From an uncultured Eubacteriales bacterium (lineage in GTDB: Bacteria; Bacillota; Clostridia; Christensenellales; CAG-138): 11,162 nt of DNA. The stretch's first letter is position 1, and the number at the start of each line of letters is the position of its first letter. Below the pieces are notes generated by a model. It did not search any database and was not told the DNA's origin. It saw only the letters and a list, made by a program, of their open reading frames with translations. A program made the position numbers and the translations under genes. Shown here in pieces: positions 1 through 9,234 of the stretch. Location: NCBI GenBank assembly GCA_900550525.1, contig URSN01000060.1, positions 1 to 11,162 on the forward strand, given 5' to 3'.

Positions 1-27
1 TTCCTTCGGCGCCTCCTCCTTCACCAC
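1..27 (-). CDS. Possible 5' end of a minus-strand gene, cut by the window edge
   Basis: Read on the minus strand, a GGGAGGGGAG purine tract is followed by two GTG codons (27-25 and 24-22) and then by codons for K-E-E-A-P-K-E up to the window edge. Spacing from GGAGG to the first GTG is about 6 nt, as expected for a start site. The position just after the hairpin at 95-116 also fits a new gene. Only nine codons are visible, so no product can be named, and the reading could be chance in GC-rich DNA. Confidence 0.2.
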
Positions 28-94
28 GACTCCCCTCCCAGTCCCTTATCCGCTGCGGGGCCGGGCCCTCTGGGCGCTGCCCCGCGCTATATGA

Positions 95-116
95 AAAAGC
101 GGCCTGCGCCGCTTTT
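95..116. terminator. Bidirectional Rho-independent terminator hairpin
   Basis: A perfect 9-bp inverted repeat (AAAAGCGGC at 95-103 and GCCGCTTTT at 108-116) encloses the 4-nt loop CTGC. Each strand therefore has a GC stem followed by a short T run: TTTT on plus, TTTTT on minus. It lies about 165 nt past the stop of the minus-strand DHH gene pair and is the best candidate for ending that transcript. The T runs are short, so efficiency may be moderate. Confidence 0.6.
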
Positions 117-279
117 CCTTTGCGCTGTGCGATTCGCCCGCGCATCCGTGCGGCTGGGAGGGGAATCGCCGTTGCTTCCGCTTCGGCCTGACCCTTCGCG
201 CGTCCGCGCGGATGGGGGCATCTCTTTTGTAAAATTCCCGATAAGCAGAATCCTGCGCGGCCCGCACGGAGGGGGCGCG

Positions 280-1260
280 TCACTGCCAGCCGCTGTGCGT
301 CCGCTTGTAGTCGGCGATGAGCCTGTCCGCGTCGGCGATGAGCGCGCGCATCTCGCGGCGGCTGCGCACGGTCGCGCCGCTGGCGCAGGCATGTCCGCCG
401 CCGCCGTAGCGCTCCGCCAGCTCATTGATGGTCACAAAGCGCGAGCGCAGGCGCACGCGGATGGTGCCGTCCCCGTTCTCGATGAAGGCGATCCAGATGA
501 TGCTCCCGCGCAGCGAGTCGAGGAACGATACCGCCGTATACGCCTGCTCGCTCGTCAGGCGCAGCGCCCGCTGCGCCGCGCGGCTGACGTACAGGTGCGC
601 AACGCCGTGCGGCGTGACCTTCATCCGCCGCAGCGCGTGCGCGTGGAAGCGCAGCTCCTCACGGCTGTTGAGGTACAGGTGCGCGTAGAGCGCCTCGGTA
701 TCGATCCCCTCGTCGAGCAGCAGCGCCGCAAGGCGCAGCGTGTCGCCGGAGACGGAGTCGAAGCGGAACCGGCCGGAATCGGTCACCATGCCGGTGTACA
801 GGCACGTCGCCGATTCCCGGTCAAGGCGCAGCACGTCCGGGAACGATGCGCACAGGTCCACGACCATCTCGCACGTGGAGGAGCGATCCGGCTCGACCCA
901 CGCAAGGTCGCCGTAGGGGTGCGTCTCGATGTGGTGGTCGATCACGATCAGCTTCTGCGCGCGGCGAAAATGCCGGTTGGAGAGGCGCTCCGCATTGCCC
1001 GTATCCAGCGCGATGACCAGCGCGCCGTCGTATTGCGCCGCGTCCGGCGGTTCGCCCTCCGGCCCGAGGAACGCGAGCGCGGCGGCGTGGTCGTCGTTGG
1101 CAAGCCAGATGCGCTTGTCCGGGAACGCGCGCCTGAGCACGCGGCAAAGCCCCATCGTGGCGCCGACGGCGTCGCCGTCCGGCCGCAGGTGCCGCGTCAG
1201 GATGATCCGCTCATGGGCGCGGATGCTGTCCAGTATCGCCCGCTTAATCTCCTCGTGCAT
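280..1260 (-). CDS. DHH/DHHA1 phosphoesterase, NrnA-like (downstream paralogue)
   Basis: A 326-residue cytoplasmic DHH-family phosphoesterase of the NrnA type. Members use two metal ions (usually Mn2+) to degrade 2-5-nt RNA and often to dephosphorylate pAp to AMP. All active-site motifs are visible: motif I RHLRPDGD (H24, D28, D30), motif II D86 in ALDTGN, the DHH triad D108-H109-H110, and motif IV D161 in GMVTDSGR. The C-terminal DHHA1 substrate-binding domain carries GGGGHACASG (286-295). The length is normal for the family. The ATG at 1260 is chosen because homology begins there and GGGAGG lies 5 nt upstream; the frame is open further upstream but reads as low-complexity residues. The start overlaps the stop of the upstream paralogue by 17 nt, so the two are probably translationally coupled. 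NrnA-like activity is a family inference; pApA hydrolysis is also possible. Confidence 0.93.
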   Translation of the reverse strand: MHEEIKRAILDSIRAHERIILTRHLRPDGDAVGATMGLCRVLRRAFPDKRIWLANDDHAAALAFLGPEGEPPDAAQYDGALVIALDTGNAERLSNRHFRRAQKLIVIDHHIETHPYGDLAWVEPDRSSTCEMVVDLCASFPDVLRLDRESATCLYTGMVTDSGRFRFDSVSGDTLRLAALLLDEGIDTEALYAHLYLNSREELRFHAHALRRMKVTPHGVAHLYVSRAAQRALRLTSEQAYTAVSFLDSLRGSIIWIAFIENGDGTIRVRLRSRFVTINELAERYGGGGHACASGATVRSRREMRALIADADRLIADYKRTHSGWQ

Positions 1261-2197
1261 CGCCGCCTCCCGATAGCGCGTCCAGTTCGTCGAGCATGCG
1301 CATGGCCGTCGCCCGGTCGGGCACGGTCGCGCCGCTGGCTCTGGCATGCCCGCCGCCGCCGTATTTGACGGCGATGGGGTTGATGTTGTGCCGGCTGGCG
1401 CGCAGCTCGCACAGCACGCCGCCCTCCGTTTCGGCAAAGCTCGCCCAGATGCCCACGCCGCGGATGTCGGCCATCAGGCCCACCGCCCCGCGCGAGAGCG
1501 TGAACGCGTCCGCGCCGAGCGCGCGCGCCGCCGCCGCATCGGTGTACAGATAGGCGACGCGGTGCGGCGTGAAGCGGATCTGCATGGTCAGCTGCGCGCG
1601 CAGTCGGATGTGGGAGAACTCCTCCTCGTACAGCGCGGGATAGATGCGCGCCGGCTCCGCGCCGCAGCGCAGCAGGAAGGCAGCCCGCTCGAACGTCTCC
1701 GCCGTGGTGGAATCGTAGCGAAAGCGCCCGGAATCCGTCACCATTCCGGCGTAGAGCGCGTTTGCCGCCGCCGGCGGGACGGCGAGGCCGGCCTCCATCG
1801 CCAGCGCCGTGACGAGCCCGCAGCAGCTTTCAAACCCGGGCTCGATCACCTCCACATCGGCAAACCGCCCGGAAAAGACGTGGTGGTCGCTGCGCAGCGT
1901 CCGCGCGGCGAGCGCGTAGCGGCCGTCGCTCACCAGGCGCGGCGCGCCGCAGTCGAGGATGACGGACAGCGCGCCGTCAAAAAAGGCGTCCGGCACATCG
2001 TCGGCGCAAAAGCCCGTCAGCGCCGCGTACCGGCCGGGGCCGTCGCCGACCACGCGCACCTCTTTTTGGGGATAATTTTCCAGCAGGATGTGCCTGAGGC
2101 CGATCTGGCTGCCCAGCGCGTCGCCGTCCGGGTGTTCGTGACGGTGCAGGATGATGCAGTCGTGACGGGCGATCTCGCTTAGCGCAAGCTCAAACAT
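1244..2197 (-). CDS. DHH/DHHA1 phosphoesterase, NrnA-like (upstream paralogue)
   Basis: A 317-residue protein of the same family and domain order as its neighbour. Motif I is RHEHPDGD (H20, D24, D26), motif II D82 in LDCG, the DHH triad D104-H105-H106, and motif IV D155 in GMVTDSGR. The DHHA1 domain has GGGGHARASG (280-289). All catalytic residues are kept, so both paralogues are probably active. It deviates before the triad (LRSDHH, where the other copy has VIDHH), and the C-terminus ends in a Gly/Asp-rich tail. The ATG at 2197 is preceded by AAAGGAA at 9 nt. It is the first gene of a two-gene minus-strand operon, probably driven by the promoter at 2259-2287. The two copies may have diverged in substrate, for example nanoRNA against pAp or pApA; that cannot be decided from sequence. 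Confidence 0.92.
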   Translation of the reverse strand: MFELALSEIARHDCIILHRHEHPDGDALGSQIGLRHILLENYPQKEVRVVGDGPGRYAALTGFCADDVPDAFFDGALSVILDCGAPRLVSDGRYALAARTLRSDHHVFSGRFADVEVIEPGFESCCGLVTALAMEAGLAVPPAAANALYAGMVTDSGRFRYDSTTAETFERAAFLLRCGAEPARIYPALYEEEFSHIRLRAQLTMQIRFTPHRVAYLYTDAAAARALGADAFTLSRGAVGLMADIRGVGIWASFAETEGGVLCELRASRHNINPIAVKYGGGGHARASGATVPDRATAMRMLDELDALSGGGDARGD

Positions 2198-2258
2198 GGG
2201 GGGGAGTTCCTTTCGGCGCGGCGGCGCGGCGCTGCGCGCACGGCCCGCTGTCCCGTCC

Positions 2259-2287
2259 AGTATACCATCGTTTCTCCGGCGCGTAAA
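2259..2287 (-). promoter_or_regulatory. Putative sigma-A promoter for the DHH gene pair
   Basis: On the minus strand, TATACT (2264-2259) is preceded by TGG, which makes an extended -10 (TGnTATACT). TTTACG (2287-2282) lies upstream with a 17-nt spacer and matches four of six -35 consensus positions. It sits about 60 nt upstream of the DHH gene start and back-to-back with the ATP synthase promoter. Confidence 0.5.
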
Positions 2288-2339
2288 GGCGCGCGGATGC
2301 CGCGGCGCGAACGGCGGAGAAAAAATGCGGCGAAAGGAT

Positions 2340-2368
2340 TTGACAAGCGGTCATATCGCTACTATAAT
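2340..2368 (+). promoter_or_regulatory. Consensus sigma-A promoter of the ATP synthase operon
   Basis: A perfect -35 TTGACA (2340-2345) and a perfect -10 TATAAT (2363-2368) are separated by exactly 17 nt. They sit in a locally AT-rich patch of otherwise very GC-rich DNA, 50 nt upstream of the first operon gene. Transcription should start near 2375. A full consensus match fits strong constitutive expression of the energy-converting enzyme. No operator repeat was seen around it. Confidence 0.88.
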
Positions 2369-2417
2369 ATCAGAAAAACGTGGGGGGGAATGGCAGGGGA
2401 GAGAGGCGACATACGGT

Positions 2418-2744
2418 ATGGAGAGCGTAGCGGTCGGCATGGTTTTGGCGTTCCTGGGCGGCGCGTGCGTCGCCGTGTGCAACGCATGGATCAGCCGGGC
2501 GAAATGGTTTCAGGAGGGCGCGCGCCTGTATGCGTGCTTTTTTGTTCGCCAGACGCTCAATGTGGCCTATCTGGTCGGGCTGTATCTGCTCGCGCCCCTG
2601 CTGCCTTGGGATACGGCGCTGCTGCTGCTGGGCGGCGCGCTGGGGCTCACCATTCCGTCGTTCTTTTTGATCCGCCGCCTGCTCCGCAAAAGCGGCCGGA
2701 GCGCCGCTTGTGCGCCGGAGCAGCACAGTTCCGCAGGGAGGTGA
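2418..2744 (+). CDS. Small membrane protein heading the atp operon, AtpI-like
   Basis: A 108-residue protein with about three hydrophobic segments (roughly 5-22, 39-62 and 66-86) and a basic, then polar, C-terminal tail (IRRLLRKSGR onward). The position immediately before atpB is where AtpI, a poorly conserved membrane protein thought to assist c-ring or a-subunit assembly or ion supply, is found in many bacteria. The assignment rests on location, size and topology, since I see no diagnostic motif. The ATG at 2418 is preferred: hydrophobic sequence begins there, a GGGGAG/AGAGG purine tract lies about 12 nt upstream, and it follows the promoter at 2340-2368. The frame is open upstream to 2196, but that part overlaps the promoter. 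The stop is 6 nt before the atpB start. Confidence 0.65.
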   Translation: MESVAVGMVLAFLGGACVAVCNAWISRAKWFQEGARLYACFFVRQTLNVAYLVGLYLLAPLLPWDTALLLLGGALGLTIPSFFLIRRLLRKSGRSAACAPEQHSSAGR

Positions 2745-2750
2745 TTGGGC

Positions 2751-3434
2751 ATGGGCGAGGCGTCTGAGGTCGTCATCCCGCTCTTTGGCGTGCTCGATAT
2801 CACGGGCGAGGTGCTCCTCATGTGGGCGATCTGCCTCGTGCTGGTGGTCGTGTCCGCCGTTGCGACCCGCCGGCTCAGGGAGCGGCCGGGCCGCCTGCAA
2901 AACGTGCTGGAGACGGGCATCGAGTATCTGGACGGGTTCTTCACGGGGCTGCTGGGCAAGCGCGCCGCGCGCAAGTACTTCTATTTCCTGGGCTCGCTGT
3001 TCATCTTCATCATCTTTTCCAACTATTCCGGGCTGATCCCGGGCGTGGGCCTGACGCCGTATTTCAAGGCGCCGACCTCGTCGCTGTCGGTCACGGTGGG
3101 GCTTGGGCTACTGGCGTTCGTCTTTTTGCAGCTGGCAAGTCTGCGCGCGCGCGGCGGGCGCGGCTATCTCAAACGCTTCATCACGCCCGTGGCGTTCATG
3201 CTGCCGCTGCTGGTGCTCGACGAGTTCATCAAGCCCGCGTCGCTCGCGCTGCGTCTGTTCGGCAACATCTTTGGCGAGGAGACCGTGACGGAGGAGCTGT
3301 ACAACCTGCTGCCCATCGGCGCGCCGGCGCTGATGATGGCGCTCTCGCTCCTGTTCTGCGCGATACAGGCCGTCGTGTTCACGATGCTCGTGTCCATCTA
3401 TCTGGATGAGGGGATCGAAATAGAAGAGGCGTAA
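2751..3434 (+). CDS. atpB: F-type ATP synthase subunit a
   Basis: The 227-residue integral membrane stator subunit that forms the two ion half-channels against the c-ring. Hydrophobic segments lie near 21-38, 79-98, 114-131, 144-160 and 190-217. The hallmark fourth-helix motif SLALRLFGNIFGEE is present, with the essential arginine at R168 followed by N172. The LIPG motif (95-98) and the C-terminal segment AIQAVVFTMLVSIYL are typical. A TTG at 2745 is in frame, but GGGAGG at 2736-2741 is only 3 nt from it and 9 nt from the ATG at 2751, so the ATG is chosen. It is the second gene of the operon. The length is at the short end for bacterial a subunits. Confidence 0.96.
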   Translation: MGEASEVVIPLFGVLDITGEVLLMWAICLVLVVVSAVATRRLRERPGRLQNVLETGIEYLDGFFTGLLGKRAARKYFYFLGSLFIFIIFSNYSGLIPGVGLTPYFKAPTSSLSVTVGLGLLAFVFLQLASLRARGGRGYLKRFITPVAFMLPLLVLDEFIKPASLALRLFGNIFGEETVTEELYNLLPIGAPALMMALSLLFCAIQAVVFTMLVSIYLDEGIEIEEA

Positions 3435-3476
3435 TCCGCCGCAACACCACTATATTGAGGATTGGAGAACAAGAAA

Positions 3477-3707
3477 ATGACTGATTCTGGGATCATTGCC
3501 ATCGCCGCCGCGCTGACCATCGCGCTTAGCACCATCTGCCCCGCGATCGGACAGGGGCTTGCCGCCAAGGCGGCCATGGAGGGCATCGCCCGCCAGCCGG
3601 ACGCGGCCAAGGATATCCGCTCCACGCTGATCATCGCCATGGCGCTCATGGAGGCGCTGACCATCTACGGCCTGCTGATCGCGTTCGTGCTGACCACGCG
3701 CATCTGA
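3477..3707 (+). CDS. atpE: F-type ATP synthase subunit c
   Basis: A 76-residue, two-helix membrane hairpin; about 8-15 copies form the rotor ring. The polar loop ARQPDA (38-43) and the ion-carrying glutamate E59 in [10 protein letters not shown] are clear. Q26 aligns with the Na+-ligand glutamine of sodium-type c subunits, but the Ser/Thr that should follow the glutamate is A60-L61. Proton coupling is therefore more likely than sodium coupling. The usual glycine repeat of helix 1 is degenerate (T19, C21, A23, then G25, G27). The ATG at 3477 is chosen because GGAG at 3464-3467 lies 9 nt upstream; the in-frame TTG at 3462 would overlap that site. A stem-loop follows the stop. Confidence 0.96.
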   Translation: MTDSGIIAIAAALTIALSTICPAIGQGLAAKAAMEGIARQPDAAKDIRSTLIIAMALMEALTIYGLLIAFVLTTRI

Positions 3708-3714
3708 GCGCGTT

Positions 3715-3732
3715 TGCGGCCCCGCGGCCGCA
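3715..3732 (+). promoter_or_regulatory. Intercistronic stem-loop after atpE
   Basis: TGCGGCC (3715-3721) and GGCCGCA (3726-3732) form a perfect 7-bp, GC-rich stem with a 4-nt loop, 8 nt after the atpE stop. No T run follows, so it is not a normal terminator. A hairpin here could protect the atpE mRNA end or lower translation of downstream genes, which would fit the large excess of c over other subunits. GC-rich DNA yields chance stems, so the function is unproven. Confidence 0.4.
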
Positions 3733-3759
3733 CGTACCCGCAGGATCGGAGGGAAGCGG

Positions 3760-4176
3760 ATGACCATTCAAGTATCCGTCCTGATCTGGACGGTGATCAC
3801 GTTCTGCGTGCTGATGTTCTGCCTGAACAGGTTCCTGTTCAAGCCGCTGCTCTCGCTCATGGACGCGCGCGAGGAGAAGATCGCCGATGCGCGCCGGCGC
3901 CATGAGGAGGGCGCGCGCGCCCTTGCCGAGGCGCAGGAGGCCGCCGCTGAGCGGCGCGCCCTTGCCGAAAAGCAGGCCCACGCCGCCAGGGAGCGGGCGC
4001 TTGCCGAGGCGCACGCCGCCGCCGAGGCCGAGATGCACGCGGCGGACGGGCGCTACGCGCAGCTGCTGAGCGACCGGCGCGAGCAGGCGGCGGCGGAAAA
4101 GCAGCAGCTCCAGCAGGGGCTTGCCGCGGGCATGGAGGAGCTGGTGGCGTCCTTTGTGCAGAAGCTGTCCAGCTGA
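3760..4176 (+). CDS. atpF: F-type ATP synthase subunit b
   Basis: A 138-residue peripheral-stalk subunit. An N-terminal membrane helix (about 5-27, LIWTVITFCVLMFCLNRFLF) is followed by the typical KPLLSLMDAREEKIADA segment and a long Ala/Glu/Arg-rich helix to the end, as expected for the b coiled coil. It is somewhat shorter than common b subunits (around 155-170 residues). GGAGGG lies 6 nt before the ATG. A second, b'-like segment begins the next gene, so a b/b' heteromeric stator is likely. It ends 16 nt before that fusion gene. Confidence 0.93.
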   Translation: MTIQVSVLIWTVITFCVLMFCLNRFLFKPLLSLMDAREEKIADARRRHEEGARALAEAQEAAAERRALAEKQAHAARERALAEAHAAAEAEMHAADGRYAQLLSDRREQAAAEKQQLQQGLAAGMEELVASFVQKLSS

Positions 4177-4192
4177 CGAGAGATAGAAGCCT

Positions 4193-6400
4193 ATGGAATT
4201 TGTGTATGCGCTGATCAATTTCGCCCTGCTTGCGGGCGTGGTGTACCTGTTCGGCCGCAAAAAGATCGCCGCGATCTTCCGCGACCGCCTTGCGCGCATC
4301 AACAGCGGCCTCGACCTTGCGGAAAAGCCGGTGCCGCAGCCGCCCGCGCAGGAGGAGCTGCCCGCGCCCGAGGCGAAGCTGCGCTCGGACGAGCTGGGCG
4401 CGCCGGCGCGCGCCGCCGTGCAGGAGCATGAATACCGGCTCCAGGCGCAGTTCGACGAGGCGTGCGAGGATCTGCGCCGCACCATGCTGCTCGAGGTGCG
4501 CGACGAGCTGGTGGAGCGCGCGCAGGCGCAGGCCGCCGAACGGCTCGCCTGCGAGCCGTACCGCTCCAGCCTGCACAGCCACGAGGGCGAGATGGTGGAC
4601 GGCGTGCTCGAGGAGATCTGCCTCTCCCCCGGGGACAGGGTGTACCTGGTGGACCATGACGTGCTGTACGTCACGCTGACCTCGGCCAGCCCGATGGACG
4701 GCGAACTCGTGGCCCGCATCCGCGCGCGCGTGGACGAGCTGCTCGCGCAGGTGGACGGCCGCGCGTCGTTCTGGACGCGGGTGGACGAGTCGCTCATCGG
4801 CGGCTTCCAGCTGCGCATCGGCGATACGGTCTACGACCGCTCCGTCGTCAACAGCATCGCGCGCCTGGGCGAGGTGCTGCGCGAACAGGAGATCACGGAC
4901 GCCGGCGCGCCCGCCGCCATCGTTTCCGCCATGGCGGATACCGTGGCGCACGTGCCCGTGGAGCACGACGAATACCAGGTGGGCCGCGTGCTCACCGTGT
5001 CCGACGGCATCTGCTGGCTCGACGGCGTGTCCGACATCATGTTCGGCGAGGTGGTGGAGTTTGCCTGCGGCGAGCGCGGCATGGTGCTCGACATCGAGCA
5101 GGACCGCGTGGGCTGCATCATCTTCGGCCGCTATGAGCACATCGAGAGCCTCAGCCGCGTGCGCCGCCTCGGCATCATGATGAGCGTGCCCGTGGGCGAT
5201 GAGCTGCTCGGACGCGTCGTGGACGCGCTGGGCAACCCCATCGACGGCAAGGGCCGCATCTGGTCGAATGAGAGCCGCCCCATCGAGTGCCGCGCCCCGG
5301 CCATCCCGGACCGCAGGTCCGTCTCCGTGCCGCTGCACACGGGCATCAAGCCCATCGACGCGCTCACGCCGATCGGCCGCGGGCAGCGCGAGCTGATCAT
5401 CGGCGACCGGCAGACGGGCAAGACGTCCATCGCCATCGACACGATCATTAACCAGCGCGGCAAGGGCGTGGCCTGCATCTATGTGGCCATCGGCCAGAAG
5501 GAGGCGGCCGTGGCGGAGATCGTCTCCAAACTCCAGGCGCACGGCGCGATGGAGTATACCACGGTCGTGTGCGCGACCGCGTCCAGCTCCGCGTCGATGC
5601 AGTACATCGCGCCGTTTGCCGGCGCGGCGATGAGCGAGTATTTCATGTACAACGGCCGCGACGCGCTGATCGTCTACGACGACCTGTCCAAGCACGCCGT
5701 GGCCTACCGCGAGCTGTCGCTGCTGCTGCACCGCCCCTCCGGGCGCGAGGCGTACCCGGGCGACATCTTCTACCTGCATGCGCGCCTGCTCGAGCGCGCC
5801 GCCCAGCTCAACGACGAGGCCGGCGGCGGCTCCGTCACCGCGCTGCCCATCATCGAGACGCAGGCGGGCGACATCTCCGCCTATATCCCGACCAACGTCA
5901 TCTCCATCACCGACGGGCAGATCTTCCTCGAGACGGATCTGTTCAACGAGGGACAGCGCCCGGCGGTCAACGTGGGCCTTTCCGTGTCGCGCGTGGGCGG
6001 CGCGGCGCAGACGAAGCTGATGAAACAGGTCTCCTCGCAGCTGCGCATGAACCTTGCGCAGTACCGCGAGCTGGCGACGTTTGCCCAGTTCGGCTCCGAC
6101 CTTGACGAATCGACGCGCCGGGTCATCGCCTCCGGCGCGCGCATGATGGCCGCGCTGCGGCAGGGCCGGTACGCGCCGCTTGCGGACTGGAAGCAGGCGC
6201 TGCTGCTGTTCGCCGTCTCCGGCGGCAGCGCGGCGGACGTGGCGCCCGAGGATATGGAGGCGTACGAGGCGCGCCTGTACGCATACTTTGAGGCGGAGCA
6301 GCCGGAGCTTGTCAAACGGCTCGAAAAGGGCGCCAAGCTGGATGCGGAGGCGACCGCGCGCCTTGAGGCGGCGCTTGCCGCGTTCCGGGAGGCCGCCTGA
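4193..6400 (+). CDS. atpA: ATP synthase b'-delta(C-terminal domain)-alpha fusion protein
   Basis: A single 735-codon frame with three modules. Residues 1-140 are b'-like: membrane helix 5-20 ([16 protein letters not shown]), [13 protein letters not shown], a Pro-rich interruption at 45-59, and a helix ending in [13 protein letters not shown], as in b C-termini. Residues about 157-230 match the delta/OSCP C-terminal domain: [13 protein letters not shown] and the signature [15 protein letters not shown] with G203-G204. Residues about 240-735 are a complete alpha subunit: N-terminal beta-barrel ([11 protein letters not shown]), P-loop GDRQTGKT (404-411), VYDD (494-497), signature [10 protein letters not shown] (590-599) and arginine finger R600. 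The delta N-terminal bundle, about 105 residues in normal delta, is missing. No separate atpH exists here. The start has only weak SD-like purines (GAGAGA, GAAG). Fused b-delta is known from mycobacteria; joining these to alpha is unfamiliar to me. The C-terminal alpha domain is normal. Confidence 0.95.
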   Translation: MEFVYALINFALLAGVVYLFGRKKIAAIFRDRLARINSGLDLAEKPVPQPPAQEELPAPEAKLRSDELGAPARAAVQEHEYRLQAQFDEACEDLRRTMLLEVRDELVERAQAQAAERLACEPYRSSLHSHEGEMVDGVLEEICLSPGDRVYLVDHDVLYVTLTSASPMDGELVARIRARVDELLAQVDGRASFWTRVDESLIGGFQLRIGDTVYDRSVVNSIARLGEVLREQEITDAGAPAAIVSAMADTVAHVPVEHDEYQVGRVLTVSDGICWLDGVSDIMFGEVVEFACGERGMVLDIEQDRVGCIIFGRYEHIESLSRVRRLGIMMSVPVGDELLGRVVDALGNPIDGKGRIWSNESRPIECRAPAIPDRRSVSVPLHTGIKPIDALTPIGRGQRELIIGDRQTGKTSIAIDTIINQRGKGVACIYVAIGQKEAAVAEIVSKLQAHGAMEYTTVVCATASSSASMQYIAPFAGAAMSEYFMYNGRDALIVYDDLSKHAVAYRELSLLLHRPSGREAYPGDIFYLHARLLERAAQLNDEAGGGSVTALPIIETQAGDISAYIPTNVISITDGQIFLETDLFNEGQRPAVNVGLSVSRVGGAAQTKLMKQVSSQLRMNLAQYRELATFAQFGSDLDESTRRVIASGARMMAALRQGRYAPLADWKQALLLFAVSGGSAADVAPEDMEAYEARLYAYFEAEQPELVKRLEKGAKLDAEATARLEAALAAFREAA

Positions 6401-6401
6401 T

Positions 6402-8732
<2,331 letters not shown>

Positions 8733-8733
<1 letters not shown>

Positions 8734-9140
8734 TGAACAGCTTCATCCTCAACATCACGGCTTCCAGCGGTGAATTCTATCAGGGCTACTGCGAGAGCCT
8801 GCCCCTGCCCACCGGCGACGGTGTGTATGGCGTGCAGGCCGGGCACAACCCCGTGCTGGTGGCCATCCACATGGGCATCCTGCACTTTGAGGTGAACGGT
8901 GAAAGCCAGGACATCCTGGTAGGCGACGGCATTGCCGAGGTGACACCTGCCTATGTGATGGTGCTGGTGGACAGCGCCGAGCGCCCGGAGGATATCGACA
9001 AGAACCGTGCCGAGGCTGCCCGCATCCGTGCCGAGGAGCGTTTGCAGCATCAGCAGAGCATGCATGAATATTATCAGAGCAAGATCGCGCTCGACCGTGC
9101 GATGCAGCGCCTGCAGGCCGCTGCAAAGTACCGGCGCTGA
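8733..9140 (+). CDS. atpC: F-type ATP synthase subunit epsilon
   Basis: A 135-residue F1 subunit that couples gamma to the c-ring and can inhibit ATP hydrolysis. The N-terminal beta-sandwich (1-82) includes GDGVYGVQAGHNP and GIAEV. The C-terminal helical hairpin (about 87-133) starts with IDKNRAEAARIRAEE. The stretch IDKNRA (88-93) matches the I/L-D-x-x-R-A motif linked to ATP binding in Bacillus-type epsilon subunits, so ATP-sensed inhibition is plausible. It starts in an ATGA-type overlap with the atpD stop, with GGTGAGG about 5 nt upstream. Its 15 alanine codons are 9 GCC, 3 GCT, 2 GCG and 1 GCA, unlike the GCG-rich genes upstream. It is the last gene before the operon terminator. Confidence 0.95.
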
Positions 9141-9171
9141 GAATGAGCCGCATCTGCCAGGACCAGATCTG

Positions 9172-9224
9172 AAAAAAGAGCATCATTTGTATCCATTGAG
9201 GGTGCAAAGTGATGCTCTTTTTTT
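9172..9224 (+). terminator. Rho-independent terminator of the atp operon
   Basis: A perfect 14-bp inverted repeat with core GAGCATCA/TGATGCTC (9172-9185 and 9210-9223) includes flanking A6/T6 and is followed by T's to 9224. An inner TTTG/CAAA pairing can lengthen the stem with a one-nucleotide bulge. It lies 31 nt after the atpC stop. The A-run on the 5' side would also allow termination of minus-strand transcripts, but no minus-strand gene approaches it. Confidence 0.92.
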
Positions 9225-9234
9225 GTTTCAGGCT

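Noticed and set aside
91..1368. Plus-strand open frame of 425 codons across the DHH genes
   Set aside because: Its translation is Arg/Ala/Val-rich without motifs, it starts inside a terminator hairpin, and it lies opposite DHH genes with complete catalytic motifs.
2196..2417. Longer N-terminus for the AtpI-like protein, starting at 2196
   Set aside because: It would overlap the consensus promoter and the divergent gene's start, and its sequence is low-complexity Arg/Gly without homology; the ATG at 2418 begins the hydrophobic protein.
4193..4909. The possibility that the N-terminal part of the fusion is just a normal separate atpH
   Set aside because: There is no stop codon before alpha, the N-terminus has a b'-type membrane helix rather than a delta N-domain, and only the delta C-domain motif is present.
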